Origin: Rhizobium sp. 32-5/1
GTDB taxonomy: Bacteria; Pseudomonadota; Alphaproteobacteria; Rhizobiales; Rhizobiaceae
Assembly: GCF_029537235.1 (NCBI RefSeq)
Contig: NZ_CP120638.1
Span: forward strand, 2,435,501 to 2,499,500
Direction of reading: 5' to 3'
Length of the DNA: 64,000 nucleotides
Shown: piece after piece, positions 46,563 through 56,510 of the stretch
How the letters are laid out: each line of letters begins with the position of its first letter
Numbering within the stretch: position 1 is the first letter of the stretch
Program-made: the position numbers and the translations under genes
The notes under the pieces: model-generated
What the model was told of the DNA's origin: nothing
Databases searched by the model: none
What the model saw: the letters and a program-made list of their open reading frames with translations, nothing else

Positions 46563-49500
46563 TTATTCCGCCGCGATGGCGGTTGGTCGCATGACCTCAA
46601 TCCCATCGCCCAGCGCTGCCGGCGCTGTTTCCGCTTCGGCCGACCGTGCCTTGGGCTCGCGACCGAAGAACAGCGCATAGGCGGCAGGCAGCACGAAGAT
46701 CGTCAGCACCGTCGCCACCAGGATGCCGCCCATCATGGCGTAGGCGAGCGGTCCCCAGAAGACGCCGCGCGAGATCGGGATCAGCGCAAGCACGGCAGTC
46801 AGTGCCGTCAGCATGATCGGGCGGAAACGCAGCACCGCCCCGCCGATGATCGCCTCCATGCGGTTCATGCCGGCGGCGATGTCCTGGTCGATCTGGTCGA
46901 TCAGGATGATCGAGTTGCGGATGATGATGCCGAGGAGCGCGATAACCCCGAGGATCGCAACGAAGCCGAAGGGCGCGCCGCTGATCAGAAGCGCCGCACT
47001 GGCGCCGATGATGCCGAGCGGCCCGGTGGCCAGCACCAGCATCGCCTTGCCGAAATGCTGCAACTGGATCATCAAAAGCACGACGATGACCAGCAACATG
47101 ATCGGCGCCTTGGCGGCGATCGAGGCCTGGCTTTCGGCCGCATCCTCGGCGCCGCCCTGGATATCGACCTTGTAGCCGGGGGCAAGCCCGTCCCTCAGGC
47201 CCTGCATCTCGCCATACATCTTCAGCGCCACGTCATTGGGCTGCACGCCATCGGGCAGGGTGCCGCGCACGGTGATCGTCGGCAGGCGGTCGCGCCGCCA
47301 TTCGACGCCCTGTTCGAGAACCGGCACGACCTTGGCGATCTGGGAGAGCGGAATGAAGCCGCCGAAATCGGTCGGGATATAGACCGAGTTGACGGCCGAG
47401 AGCAGCTTGCGGTTTTCCTGTGGTTCGCGGGCAACGATCGAAACCGTTTCCTCGCCGTCGCGGAAATCCCCGAGCGGCGCGCCGCTGGTGGTCGCCTGCA
47501 GCATCTGGCGAATGCGTTGCGACGTAACCCCGAGTGCCCGGGCGCGGTCCTGGTCGATGACCAGCTTCATGGCCGCCACCGGTTCCAGCCAGTCGTCATG
47601 GACGGCGCCGAGCATGGGATTGTCGGAGAATTTCTGCTTCACCTGATCGGCGATGCGCCGCACCTCGGCCCGATCAGGACCACTCACGCGCATCTGCACC
47701 GGCCAGCCGGTCGGCGGCCCCAGGAACAGCCGGTCGACCTTGGAGCGGACCGAGGGGAAATCTTCGGCCAGAATGTCGCGCAGCTTGAGGATCAGGCGTT
47801 CGCGGGCCGGTTCGTCCTTGGCCATGACGAGCAGCTGGGCGAAGTTCGGATTGCGCAATTGCTGGTCGAGCGGCAGGAAGAAGCGCGGCGCACCCTCGCC
47901 GATATAGGTGGCGATGAAGCGCTTGTCTTCGTCCGCGATGATGCGGTCCTCCAGCGCCTTTGCCTGCGCCTCGACCTCGGTGATGCTGGTCCCCTCGGGC
48001 AGCCAGAGATCGACAAGGATTTCCGGGCGCGAGGATTGCGGGAAGAAGTTCTGCGGAATGAACTGGAACGCCCAGAGACTGCCGACGAAGGTCGCGAGTG
48101 TCAGCGCAATCACGGTGAGGCGATGGCGCACGGCCCAGCCGACGCTGGCCCGCAGACGGCGATAGAAGCGGGTGTCGAACACGTCCTTGTGGGCGCCCAC
48201 ATGATGGCGCTGTTTCAGGATCATGTAGCCGAGCCAGGGTGTGAAATAGACCGCGACGAACCAGGAAACCACCAGCGCGATGCCGACCACGTAAAACAGC
48301 GAGCGCACGTATTCGCCGGCCGTCGAGGCGGCAAAACCGACCGGGATGAAGCCTGCCGTGGTGATCAGCGTTCCCGTTAGCATCGGAAATGCGGTGGAGG
48401 AATAGGCAAAGCTCGCAGCCTCGATTTTCTCCAGGCCTTCCTCCAGCTTGCGCTCCATCATCTCGACAACGATCATAGCATCGTCGACGAGAAGACCGAG
48501 CGCGATGATCAGGGCACCAAGCGAGATGCGCTGCAGGTCGATGCCGAGTTCGTACATGATGGCAAAGGTGGCCGCGAGAACCAGCGGGATGGCGATGGCA
48601 ATGACGAGGCCGGAACGCCAGCCGATCGACACGAAGGAGACGATGAGCACGATGATCAGCGCTTCGCCGAGAGCCTTCATGAATTCGCCGACGGCCTCGG
48701 TCACGACCTCGGGCTGGTTGGCGATCTGATCGATCTTCACGCCATAGGGCAGGGCCTCGCTGAAGCGCTCATAGGTCGCCTCGACCGTCTTGCCGACATC
48801 AATGACATTGTAGCCCTTGGCCATGACGACGCCGATCTGGACGCTGTCCTGGCCGTCGAAACGGAACTTGCGCGCAAACGGCTCTTCCAGCCCTGCGGTC
48901 ACGGTTGCGATATCGCCAAGCCGCGTCACCTGCCCGCCGGAGCGCAGCCGCAATTCGCGGATGTCGTCCACCTTGTCGACGCTGCCCTCGACGGAGATGC
49001 GCACCGACCGTTCCCCGGTCTCGACGCGGCCGGCCGGATCGACATTGTTCTGGCCGGCCAGCGTGGTGTTCAGGTCGGCAAGGGTCAAGCCGCGCTCTGC
49101 CAGTGCCTTGGAGGAAACGTCGATGTAGACCTTCTCGGGCTGGTCGCCGATGATCACGGCCTTCTCGACGCCCGGCGTCGCCAGGAGCATGTCGCGCGCC
49201 TGGATGGCATAGGCCTTCAGTTCGGGATAGCTGAACCCCTCACCGGTAAGCGAGTGCAGGGTGATGAAGGTATCGCCGAACTCATCGTTGAAATAGGGAC
49301 CGTAAAGTTCGGAAGGCAGTTCCGAGCGGATGTCGCCGACCTTCTTGCGGACCTGGTAGAAGGCATCGGCCACCTCGGCTGCATCCGTGTCGCCCTTGAC
49401 CTGCAGCGTGATGATCGCGCTTCCGGCGCGGCTATAGGAACGCACGAAATCCAGATGCGGCGTCTCCTGCAGCTTGCGCTCGATCTTGTTGACGACCTGA

Positions 49501-49727
49501 TCCTGCATTTCCTCGATCGAGGCGCCGGGCCATGCGGCCTGGATCACCATCACCCGGAAGGTGAAATCCGGATCTTCCTTCTGGCCCATGTTCATGAGCC
49601 CGAAAACGCCGGTGAGGAGAATGAGGCCGAACAGGAAGCGTGCAATGCCCGCATGGCCGATGGCCCAACGCGACAGGTTGAAAGCTTGTTTGCCATCGCC
49701 GGCTGGGCCGTTGGTCGAGGTGGTCAT
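46563..49727 (-). CDS. RND-family efflux pump inner-membrane subunit
   Basis: 1054 aa, the usual RND length, with the 12-helix layout and two large periplasmic loops. The first helix ARFLFGLILLTGVFGL is followed by a long loop; the central bundle contains ALIIALGLLVDDAMIVVEMMER, with the paired Asp residues of the proton relay in helix 4; the C-terminal bundle ends ILVATVLTIFVLPAAYALFF. It belongs to the smaller-substrate AcrB/MexF-like group, but the substrate is unknown. It is transcribed with an adaptor and a TetR regulator. Confidence 0.92.
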   Translation of the reverse strand: MTTSTNGPAGDGKQAFNLSRWAIGHAGIARFLFGLILLTGVFGLMNMGQKEDPDFTFRVMVIQAAWPGASIEEMQDQVVNKIERKLQETPHLDFVRSYSRAGSAIITLQVKGDTDAAEVADAFYQVRKKVGDIRSELPSELYGPYFNDEFGDTFITLHSLTGEGFSYPELKAYAIQARDMLLATPGVEKAVIIGDQPEKVYIDVSSKALAERGLTLADLNTTLAGQNNVDPAGRVETGERSVRISVEGSVDKVDDIRELRLRSGGQVTRLGDIATVTAGLEEPFARKFRFDGQDSVQIGVVMAKGYNVIDVGKTVEATYERFSEALPYGVKIDQIANQPEVVTEAVGEFMKALGEALIIVLIVSFVSIGWRSGLVIAIAIPLVLAATFAIMYELGIDLQRISLGALIIALGLLVDDAMIVVEMMERKLEEGLEKIEAASFAYSSTAFPMLTGTLITTAGFIPVGFAASTAGEYVRSLFYVVGIALVVSWFVAVYFTPWLGYMILKQRHHVGAHKDVFDTRFYRRLRASVGWAVRHRLTVIALTLATFVGSLWAFQFIPQNFFPQSSRPEILVDLWLPEGTSITEVEAQAKALEDRIIADEDKRFIATYIGEGAPRFFLPLDQQLRNPNFAQLLVMAKDEPARERLILKLRDILAEDFPSVRSKVDRLFLGPPTGWPVQMRVSGPDRAEVRRIADQVKQKFSDNPMLGAVHDDWLEPVAAMKLVIDQDRARALGVTSQRIRQMLQATTSGAPLGDFRDGEETVSIVAREPQENRKLLSAVNSVYIPTDFGGFIPLSQIAKVVPVLEQGVEWRRDRLPTITVRGTLPDGVQPNDVALKMYGEMQGLRDGLAPGYKVDIQGGAEDAAESQASIAAKAPIMLLVIVVLLMIQLQHFGKAMLVLATGPLGIIGASAALLISGAPFGFVAILGVIALLGIIIRNSIILIDQIDQDIAAGMNRMEAIIGGAVLRFRPIMLTALTAVLALIPISRGVFWGPLAYAMMGGILVATVLTIFVLPAAYALFFGREPKARSAEAETAPAALGDGIEVMRPTAIAAE

Positions 49728-49754
49728 GGCGTCGTTCCGTTCCTTGATTTCGGC

Positions 49755-50906
49755 TTAGCGGACAAGCTGGGCGGTTTTGTCTTGGCCAGTGGCGCTTGCC
49801 TGCTGGTTCGCAGCTTCCGGCAGCTTCACCTTCAGCTCATCGCGCATGAACTGCGTGCCTGCTGTCACGACGATGTCGCCGGGCTTGAGGCCATTTGCGA
49901 TCCGGGCCTCAGTGCCCGCGAAATCGGCGATCTCGACAGGGCGCGCATGGACTGTTTCGGTTGATGGATCGACCGTCCAGACCAGGGCCGTCTCGCCTTG
50001 CTTGGCAAGGGCGCTGAGCGGAACGGCGACCAGCGATGGGCCGGCGTCCACAGCCGCGCTTATCAGAGCCGTCATGCCGAGCAGCGCCGGCGAATTTTCC
50101 GGCAGGCTCACGCGGATTGCAAAGGTCCGGGACTGCGGATCGGCACTGCCGGCGACTTCGCGCACCTTGCCCTCCAGGGTTTCGCCGCTGTTCGACCAGA
50201 TCGTCACTTTGACTGTCTTGCCCGGCTTGAAGGCGAGAATGTCCGTCTCGGGAACGGCGACCAGCACTTCCTTTTCGCCATCCGCCGCGACCGTGACCAC
50301 CGGTGTACCCGCGGCAACCACCTGGCCTGCCTCGGCGTTGACCGCCGTGACGATGCCGGTCCGATCTGCCTGCAGGGCGCCGTAGGTCACCTGGTTTCGG
50401 GCCTGTTCAAGGGTGGAAAGGGCGGCGTCGCGTGTCGAAACGGCCTGGTTGTAGGAAAGCTGCGCCTGTTCGAGTTGCGATTTCGACGAGACCTGCTTGT
50501 TGAAAAGGTCCTCGGCGCGTGTCTTTGCCAGCGCCGCCGTTTCGACCTGCCGCTCGGCGGCTGCGAGATTGGCCTCGGCGGAACGAACCGACAGCGCGTA
50601 GTCGGTCGTGTCGATGCGGGCAAGCACGTCGCCCTTGGTCACGCGATCGCCGATATCGACAAGCCGTTCGGTGATCTTGCCGCCGACCCGAAAGCCGAGT
50701 GCCATTTCGGTGCGCGAGCGCACCGTGCCCGAATATTCCAGTTCGCGCGCCGTCTGCGCCTGCGCCACCGTCATGACCTTTACCGGCCGCACGACGTCCG
50801 CCTGGACTTCCGGCGCCTGTTCGGAGCAGCCTGCAAGACCAATCATTGCGGCAAGCAACATAGAGGTTGCTATCGTTGTCTTTATCCGTCCTGCCTGAAA
50901 AACCAT
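49755..50906 (-). CDS. RND efflux periplasmic adaptor lipoprotein
   Basis: 383 aa, membrane-fusion protein. Signal peptide with lipobox LAGC (MLLAAMIGLAGCSEQ), so probably lipid-anchored in the inner membrane. A biotinyl-lipoyl-like domain (GFRVGGKITERLVDIGDRVTK), a long alpha-hairpin coiled coil (about residues 95-165) and a beta-barrel follow. It lies 27 bases upstream of the pump gene. No outer-membrane channel gene is present; a shared TolC is likely. Confidence 0.9.
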   Translation of the reverse strand: MVFQAGRIKTTIATSMLLAAMIGLAGCSEQAPEVQADVVRPVKVMTVAQAQTARELEYSGTVRSRTEMALGFRVGGKITERLVDIGDRVTKGDVLARIDTTDYALSVRSAEANLAAAERQVETAALAKTRAEDLFNKQVSSKSQLEQAQLSYNQAVSTRDAALSTLEQARNQVTYGALQADRTGIVTAVNAEAGQVVAAGTPVVTVAADGEKEVLVAVPETDILAFKPGKTVKVTIWSNSGETLEGKVREVAGSADPQSRTFAIRVSLPENSPALLGMTALISAAVDAGPSLVAVPLSALAKQGETALVWTVDPSTETVHARPVEIADFAGTEARIANGLKPGDIVVTAGTQFMRDELKVKLPEAANQQASATGQDKTAQLVR

Positions 50907-50963
50907 GGCTGAATTCCTGTCGTTGATGTCTGGTGTTTTGTGCAGGCTGGCGGTGTGATGCCG

Positions 50964-51569
50964 CTACTTCAGTGCCCGGATTGCGAATTCTACGAGGTCT
51001 TCGGGCTGCGCCCGGTTTGGCTTGGAAATGCACTGCATGATCAACTGCGGATGACAGAGCGAGGTGATGCTGGCACCAAAACATTTGGCGGCGACGGAAA
51101 TGTCCTGCTCGCGAAACTCTCCCAGCCGGATCCCGTCTGAAATCACTTCGGCAATGAGGTCGTGCAACCGGTCGATGTGTTTCTCGATGACGTTCCAGTC
51201 GCGCTCGATGGCGACGATCACCATCTCGTGGACCTTTTCCTCGTCCATCATGGTCTCGACAGTCAGTCGGTGCTGCTCGAGAGCATAGCGGCGCAGCCGC
51301 TCGGTGGCGCTGATGGGAAGGCCGGCTGTGTACCGGGCAAGCTCATAACTTCCGCCCAGCATCCGGTTGCAGATCGCCTGGTGAATCTCGACCTTGGACG
51401 CAAAGAACCGATAGATGTTGGCCGTCGACATGCCGAGTTCCTTGGCAATGTCCGCTACCGTCGTCTTGCCATAACCGTAGTGACGGAACAGGCCCTCGGC
51501 GGCATTGAGGATCCTTGTGATGTTATCCTGGCGGCCGACATCGATTTCCGGGCTGATGGCTTCCTGCAT
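50964..51569 (-). CDS. TetR-family repressor of the RND operon
   Basis: 201 aa. The N-terminal HTH is clear: ITRILNAAEGLFRHYGYGKT then VADIAKELGMSTANIYRFFASK. The C-terminal ligand domain has the TetR_C_7-like NRAQPEDLVEFAIRAL end. First gene of the RND operon, 57 bases before the adaptor. A perfect 18-bp palindrome immediately upstream of its start is the likely operator. Confidence 0.9.
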   Translation of the reverse strand: MQEAISPEIDVGRQDNITRILNAAEGLFRHYGYGKTTVADIAKELGMSTANIYRFFASKVEIHQAICNRMLGGSYELARYTAGLPISATERLRRYALEQHRLTVETMMDEEKVHEMVIVAIERDWNVIEKHIDRLHDLIAEVISDGIRLGEFREQDISVAAKCFGASITSLCHPQLIMQCISKPNRAQPEDLVEFAIRALK

Positions 51570-51576
51570 GGTGTCT

Positions 51577-51620
51577 TGCCTTACGACTGACGAATTTTGA
51601 ATTTCGTCAGTCGTAAGGCA
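51577..51620. promoter_or_regulatory. Perfect 18-bp palindrome, likely TetR operator
   Basis: TGCCTTACGACTGACGAA (51577-51594) and its exact reverse complement (51603-51620) flank an 8-base spacer. It begins 8 bases before the tetR start on the minus strand. A hairpin this strong right at the start codon could also sequester it in the mRNA. Perfect symmetry over 36 arm bases is far beyond chance and fits a TetR pair binding head to head. Confidence 0.8.
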
Positions 51621-51775
51621 TCAATCATTATCTGTCAAGCAGATGGGGCGCTCGCGTGCCGGCAATGGTCCTTGGAGGCTGATCTGGTAACGAAAAATCA
51701 GCCTGACCCAGGACGGTTGAATACCACGCTGCGAAAATGGTATTGCACTGCAGCGAAATTCCTTCCGGGCAAACC

Positions 51776-53421
51776 ATGCTGCCGATCAGCGATACCTATG
51801 ACCATCTGCGCCGGGACTTCCGCTGGCAGATTCCCGAGCGCTTCAACATCGGCGTCGCGGTCAGCGATGCCTGGACGACGCACGAACCCGATCGTGTATG
51901 CCTCCAGCATTTCAGCCCCGATGGTGCCCATCTCTCGCTCACCTATGGCGCCCTGAGTGCCCGATCCTCCTCCTTTGCCAATGCTCTGGTCGCGCACGGG
52001 GTTGCGGCCGGCGACCGGGTAGCCATCCTGCTGCCGCAGGGTTTCGAGACGGCGATCGCCCATGTCGCAATCTACAAAATGGGTGCCATCGCCCTGCCGC
52101 TCGCTTTGCTTTTCGGTGTGGAAGCTCTTGAATACCGGCTGCGTGATGCCGATGCGGCTGCGATCGTCACCAATCGCTTCGGCCTTGGAAAGATCGCTGC
52201 GATCCGCGATCGTCTGCCGGACCTGAAACTTGTCGTTCTCGCCGATGACGCTGACGACAGCGAGGCCGGAACGGAATCGTTCCGCAGGTTGGCTGAAGGT
52301 TTCTCTCCGGCTTTCACCTCCGTGGATACGACCCCCGACGATCCTGCGATGATGATCTACACGTCGGGCACGACGGGGCCGCCCAAGGGGGCGCTGCATG
52401 CGCACCGCGTGCTTCTCGGCCATATTCCGGGGTTCCAGTTTCACCATGCCTATCTGCCGCAGGTGGGGGACCGGATGTGGACGCCGGCCGACTGGGCCTG
52501 GGCCGGGGGCTTCTGAACGCGCTCCTGCCGTCGCTGCTGCTCGGCGTGCCCGTCGTTTCCTCGCCGGGCCAGAAGTTCGATCCGCACATGGCGCTCCGCA
52601 TCATGGAAGAGATGCAGGTGCGCAATGCCTTCATCCCGCCAACGGCGCTCAGGCTGCTGAAGGCCGTGGACAATCCGCGGGCGCACTACAATCTCAACCT
52701 GCGCACGATCGGTTCGGCGGGTGAATCGCTCGGCCGCGAAACCTGCGAATGGGCAAGCGAAGCCTTCGGCGTGCCGGTCAATGAATTCTACGGCCAGACG
52801 GAATGTAACATCGTGCTGTCGTCGGCGGCCCATCTCGGCGTGTTGAAGCCTGGATCGATGGGCAAGGCGGCGCCCGGTCACGAGGTCGCGATCATCGATG
52901 GTGACGGCAATGTCGTGCCTGATGGAACCGTCGGGCAGGTCGCGGTGAAGCGGCCCGACCCGGTGATGTTTCTCGGCTACTGGAAGAACGACGAAGCGAC
53001 GCAGCGCAAATTCATCGGCGACTGGATGACCACGGGAGACCAAGGTGTTCAGGATGCCGAGGGCTATGTCACCTTTTTCGGCCGCGACGACGACGTCATC
53101 ACCTCATCGGGCTACCGGATCGGTCCGAGCGAGATCGAGGATTGCCTTGCCGGCCACCCCGCCATCCAGCTTGCGGCGGCCATCGGCAAGCCGGATCCGC
53201 TGCGCACGGAAATCGTCAAGGCCTATGTCGTGTTGCGGCCCGGCCATGCGCCATCTGCCGAGCTGGGAGCAGACATTCGCGATTGGGTGAAGACGCGGCT
53301 TTCGATGCACGAATATCCGCGCGAGGTCGCGTTTGTCGAAAGCCTGCCGCTGACGACGTCGGGCAAGGTCATTCGGCGCCTGCTGCGGGATCAGGCGGCG
53401 GCCGAAGTGCCGGCGCCGTAA
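51776..53421 (+). CDS. AMP-forming acyl-CoA synthetase (one apparent frameshift)
   Basis: About 548 aa when corrected. Start ATG 51776 (MLPISDTYDHLRRDFRWQIP). The ATP-binding P-loop-like motif is MIYTSGTTGPPKGALHAHR; the second core motif is GEFYGQTECNIV-like, in NEFYGQTECNIVLSSAAHLG; the hinge motif is VTFFGRDDDVITSSGYRIGPSE; the C-terminal catalytic Lys is in LPLTTSGKVIRR. One G is missing at G5 52505-52509, in ADWAWAGGLLNALLP. It resembles the acetyl-/medium-chain synthetase group; the acid is unknown. It is divergent from tetR, so it may share that regulator. Confidence 0.87.
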
Positions 53422-53437
53422 GCCGCCTGACTATTGG

Positions 53438-54721
53438 CTATTTCGAACGGCGCGGCGCCAGCGCCCGGATCTTTTCGCGCAGCAACCGGGCCATGTTGCG
53501 GGTGTTGCGATAGAGATGAAGCTGGGCTGCGACCTGCCGGACGTCACGGTCGCGGTTCTGGTTGAGGCCGATCACCAGCGTGCCCATCTCCTCGCGTTCT
53601 TCCCAGAAGCGGCTCATCACCGGATGGTCAGGCACGGCGCAGCTGTCGGAACGCATGATGTTGGCATCGTCGAGATGCCATTCCGTCAGTTCAGCCATCA
53701 GGAGCTTGCCGGGAGAATACCTGGCATAGCGCTCGTCATAGGCGGTTTTCCAGGTATAGGCTTCGCCGGCCATCATGAAGACAATCATTGTTGCAATCGC
53801 GGTGCCGTCGAGATCGAGCGTGTGGATGCGCACGCTGTCGGCCTCGGCGAGATTGGTGATCGCCTCGCGGGCAAAGGCCGCCCGGTAGCGGTCCATGACC
53901 ATGGCGGTGCGCTGGCGGCCCTTCCAGCCGCTGGCTTCGAGCGCCAGGAATTCCTCCATGCGCACCCGAATCTCGGCCGGCTGCCGGGCAACGTTGTAGC
54001 TGAGCTTGCCGATGGCTTCGAGATGTCCCCATTGCCGGCGCAGATCGCGGAAATGCGACGGGGTCATCGCCTTGCGAAGATAGGCCTGGCCATCCAGCAG
54101 GCTTTCCAGCATCGGCCGCGTGAAGCTGTCTGTTACCGTGATCGGCAGGTTTCGGCCGATGGCCACTGCGCGGGCCATCTGGGCAAACTTGCCTTTCAGG
54201 CGGACATCCGGCAGCACCAGTACGGACGGCAGGCCGGCTGACGGATCGGCCAGGGCCTCGTAGAGGTTGTCAATCGTTTCGGCGGCTTCTTCCGCATCAA
54301 GCAGTGGCACCCCAAGCGGGCCGAACGGGTTCGACCAGGCACGAATGATCGACGCGCCTATCGAGAAGCCGGGCTTTTCAATTGAAAACGGCATGAGAAA
54401 CCGAATGCGGCTGCGCCGCTCATCCTGGTCGCGGATAAGCGCAAGCCGGATGACCCGGTCCTCAAGGCGTGGCATGGCGGGCGCCAGGAAGCGTCCGGTA
54501 AAAAACACGTTCGGCTCCAGCGCCCTGTTCGACAGGAAATCCAGTTCCTGCTGCAGGTCATAGCCGGCCCGGGCGGGATACAGGCAGAGATGTCGCCCCG
54601 GCCGGCCAACCGACAATGTATTTTCGGCTGCCGGATGATGGATAGCCGGTGGAACCAGTCCGCCGAGAAGTCGTGCCGCGCGGCCGTTTGCATCGTCCGG
54701 ATATTGGGGCGTGCCGGTCAT
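53438..54721 (-). CDS. GNAT-fold acetyltransferase, CelD/BcsL (BioF2-like) family
   Basis: 427 aa. Two GNAT halves: an N-terminal half with IRFLMPFSIEKPG and WSNPFGPLGVPLLDAEEA, and a C-terminal half with FREAI-like catalytic region AIATMIVFMMAGEAYTWKTAYDE then YSPGKLLMAELTEWH. This family acylates surface polysaccharide precursors or cellulose. It overlaps the upstream flippase gene by 4 bases, so the two form an operon whose products likely act on the same envelope polysaccharide. Confidence 0.8.
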   Translation of the reverse strand: MTGTPQYPDDANGRAARLLGGLVPPAIHHPAAENTLSVGRPGRHLCLYPARAGYDLQQELDFLSNRALEPNVFFTGRFLAPAMPRLEDRVIRLALIRDQDERRSRIRFLMPFSIEKPGFSIGASIIRAWSNPFGPLGVPLLDAEEAAETIDNLYEALADPSAGLPSVLVLPDVRLKGKFAQMARAVAIGRNLPITVTDSFTRPMLESLLDGQAYLRKAMTPSHFRDLRRQWGHLEAIGKLSYNVARQPAEIRVRMEEFLALEASGWKGRQRTAMVMDRYRAAFAREAITNLAEADSVRIHTLDLDGTAIATMIVFMMAGEAYTWKTAYDERYARYSPGKLLMAELTEWHLDDANIMRSDSCAVPDHPVMSRFWEEREEMGTLVIGLNQNRDRDVRQVAAQLHLYRNTRNMARLLREKIRALAPRRSK

Positions 54722-56157
54722 GATCTGGATGCCTCTGCTTTGATGGTTCTGGCATGGGGATCCGCAAAAGCGAACAGCACAATGCCGAAAGTGTGGCGCA
54801 CGGCCAGATGGAGAAGGATTGCCTCGATCAGCATGGCGCCCGCGGTCGCAAGGGCAGCACCCGTCAAGCCGAAAAGCGGGATCAGCGTCATGTTGAGCGC
54901 GAGATTGCAGACGAGGGCCGCGGCATAGAGGGCAACGCAGAGCTTCTGCTGTCCCGCCATCGTCAGGAAAGCCTCTGCCGGACCAACGAGTGCCTTGGCC
55001 ATGATACCGGCAAACAGGATGACCATCAGCGGATAGCCGGCGAGGAAGGCCGGTCCGAAGAGCGACAGTAGGAAATTGCCGGCCAGCAGCACCACCCCGC
55101 CGACCACAAGCGATGGCCAGAACGACCAGCGTGCGCTTTCGACGGCAATTACTGCCAGTTGCTGGCGATCGGGATCCGCCATGGCGGCGGAAAACCGCGG
55201 TGCTGCGGCCGCCTTGACCGAGAACATCACGAAATGCACCAGCGCCATGGTCTTGGCGGCGGCAAAATAGATCGCGACGCTTTGCGGATCGAGATAGAGG
55301 CCGACAATCACCACATCGGAATTGGTCAGCATGAAGCCGAAGCCCTCGATCAGGAAGATCGGAAAGGCGATGCGGATCCAGGTGCCGAACTCAATTCTAC
55401 GGGGCCCCTTGACGTAGCGCTTGCGCAGCCTCCAGGTCAGGATAAAGAACTGCGTGACGCTCGTCAGGTAGGTCGCGGCCATGGCCGCGATCATCGCGGT
55501 CTGTGCCGTATGCGGTTGACCGCTGGCGACGGCCAGCATCATCAGGGCCAGGATAAGCAGCGGCCGGATGATATAGGTCGGGCTCAGCGCCGAAACCGCC
55601 CAGCTGTGGGCGCGCGACGTGCCGTCCATGACGTCGCCAAGCGCGATCATCGGAAGCGCGAAAATACCGAGATAAAGCGGCACGATGTAATAGTTATCGA
55701 TCCAGCCCCCGAACAGCCAGAGGCCGCCGATGCCGGTAATGGCGAGGCCTGTCGCCGATATCAGGGCGAAGATGCGGACGGTCGTCGTCAATCCGCGGAT
55801 TTCCGGCAAGGCCTCTCGCGCATGATATTGCGGCAGGAAACGAATGATCGCGGTGTGAAAGCCGAGGCAGGAAAGATTGCCGAACAGGATGACGAGGACC
55901 CAAACGAAAACGTAGATGCCGTATTCGAATTCGCCCATGACACGGGCAAGGATGATCTGGGAAATAAACGCGATTGCAGCGCTGATGATGCGAATGGCAA
56001 AGGCGACGAGCGCCATGCGCTGGGCCTGATGCCTGGGATCGTTTCCGGTGAGAACCGGCCCCAGCTTTTCGACAAGCGGCGCCAGCCGTTCTCGCAACGC
56101 GGGCGGCAAGAGACGTCCAGCCGTATGACATGCAGCCAGGAACAAGGGGATACCCAT
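54718..56157 (-). CDS. Polysaccharide flippase (Wzx/MurJ-type MOP exporter)
   Basis: 479 aa, about 12 membrane helices. Family features are visible from ALVAFAIRIISAAIAFISQI through VMGEFEYGIYVFVWVLVILF, with a second half beginning around IAFPIFLIEGFGFMLTNSD. Members carry lipid-linked oligosaccharides across the inner membrane. First gene of the pair with the GNAT enzyme. No glycosyltransferase cluster is present around it, so its partner pathway is not in this window. Confidence 0.85.
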   Translation of the reverse strand: MGIPLFLAACHTAGRLLPPALRERLAPLVEKLGPVLTGNDPRHQAQRMALVAFAIRIISAAIAFISQIILARVMGEFEYGIYVFVWVLVILFGNLSCLGFHTAIIRFLPQYHAREALPEIRGLTTTVRIFALISATGLAITGIGGLWLFGGWIDNYYIVPLYLGIFALPMIALGDVMDGTSRAHSWAVSALSPTYIIRPLLILALMMLAVASGQPHTAQTAMIAAMAATYLTSVTQFFILTWRLRKRYVKGPRRIEFGTWIRIAFPIFLIEGFGFMLTNSDVVIVGLYLDPQSVAIYFAAAKTMALVHFVMFSVKAAAAPRFSAAMADPDRQQLAVIAVESARWSFWPSLVVGGVVLLAGNFLLSLFGPAFLAGYPLMVILFAGIMAKALVGPAEAFLTMAGQQKLCVALYAAALVCNLALNMTLIPLFGLTGAALATAGAMLIEAILLHLAVRHTFGIVLFAFADPHARTIKAEASRS

Positions 56158-56283
56158 CGATTACGCAATACAGGCACAAGTCTTGCCAGATCAGCGTTAA
56201 CAAAGGGTGCAGGGGCGTGGGATGCGTGCGCTGAACGCCTGGATTTTTAATCCGAAAAAATTGAATGCAATGGCGCGGCACTG

Positions 56284-56311
56284 ATGACAGAGGCCGGCTC
56301 TCTGCTATTAT
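56284..56311 (+). promoter_or_regulatory. Putative sigma-70-type promoter of the small unit
   Basis: ATGACA (56284-56289; 5 of 6 to TTGACA) and TATTAT (56306-56311) separated by 16 bases. Transcription would start near 56318 and run toward the 29-codon ORF. Confidence 0.55.
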
Positions 56312-56420
56312 AGGTTGCATTCGATGGCAGAAGGAGCGTGGGCGACACCAGCTCGCTCAACCGGGAGGACGGGCTCCCCAGCCGAGGCAACGGCCTTGCT
56401 ATCGAATCTGGAGGTGATCT

Positions 56421-56510
56421 ATGTGGCAAAAGCCATTTAGCATCGCGCTTATCTTGAGGAAAACCCGGACAGGCTGGTCGATAGCTGTCCGGGTGAATAT
56501 CAAAAGATAA
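56421..56510 (+). CDS. Small ORF, 29 residues, unrecognised
   Basis: ATG TGG, then a frame of 29 codons ending TAA at 56508-56510. The protein starts MWQKPFSIALILRKTRTGW and is strongly basic with one short hydrophobic stretch (FSIALIL). GGAGG at 56410-56414, within GGAGGTGAT, precedes the ATG by 6 bases, one of the best ribosome sites in the window. Its second half overlaps a perfect 10-bp stem, so codons and structure constrain each other. I know no family for it; a leader peptide, a small membrane-associated peptide or a chance ORF in an sRNA are all possible. Confidence 0.55.
   Translation: MWQKPFSIALILRKTRTGWSIAVRVNIKR
56463..56494 (+). repeat. Perfect stem-loop within the small ORF
   Basis: ACCCGGACAG and CTGTCCGGGT pair perfectly over 10 bp around a 12-base loop. 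It is followed by further hairpins at 56517-56543 (GGCAGCGGGA / TCCCG-T-CTGCC) and 56545-56566 (CTTCAG / CTGAAG). None has a clear T-run, so they look more like RNA structure than a standard terminator. Confidence 0.75.

Noticed and set aside
46524-48380. 618-codon plus-strand open frame across the RND pump gene
   Set aside because: Antisense shadow rich in His, Arg, Asp and Gln, typical of reversed high-GC coding; the RND protein on the minus strand is complete.
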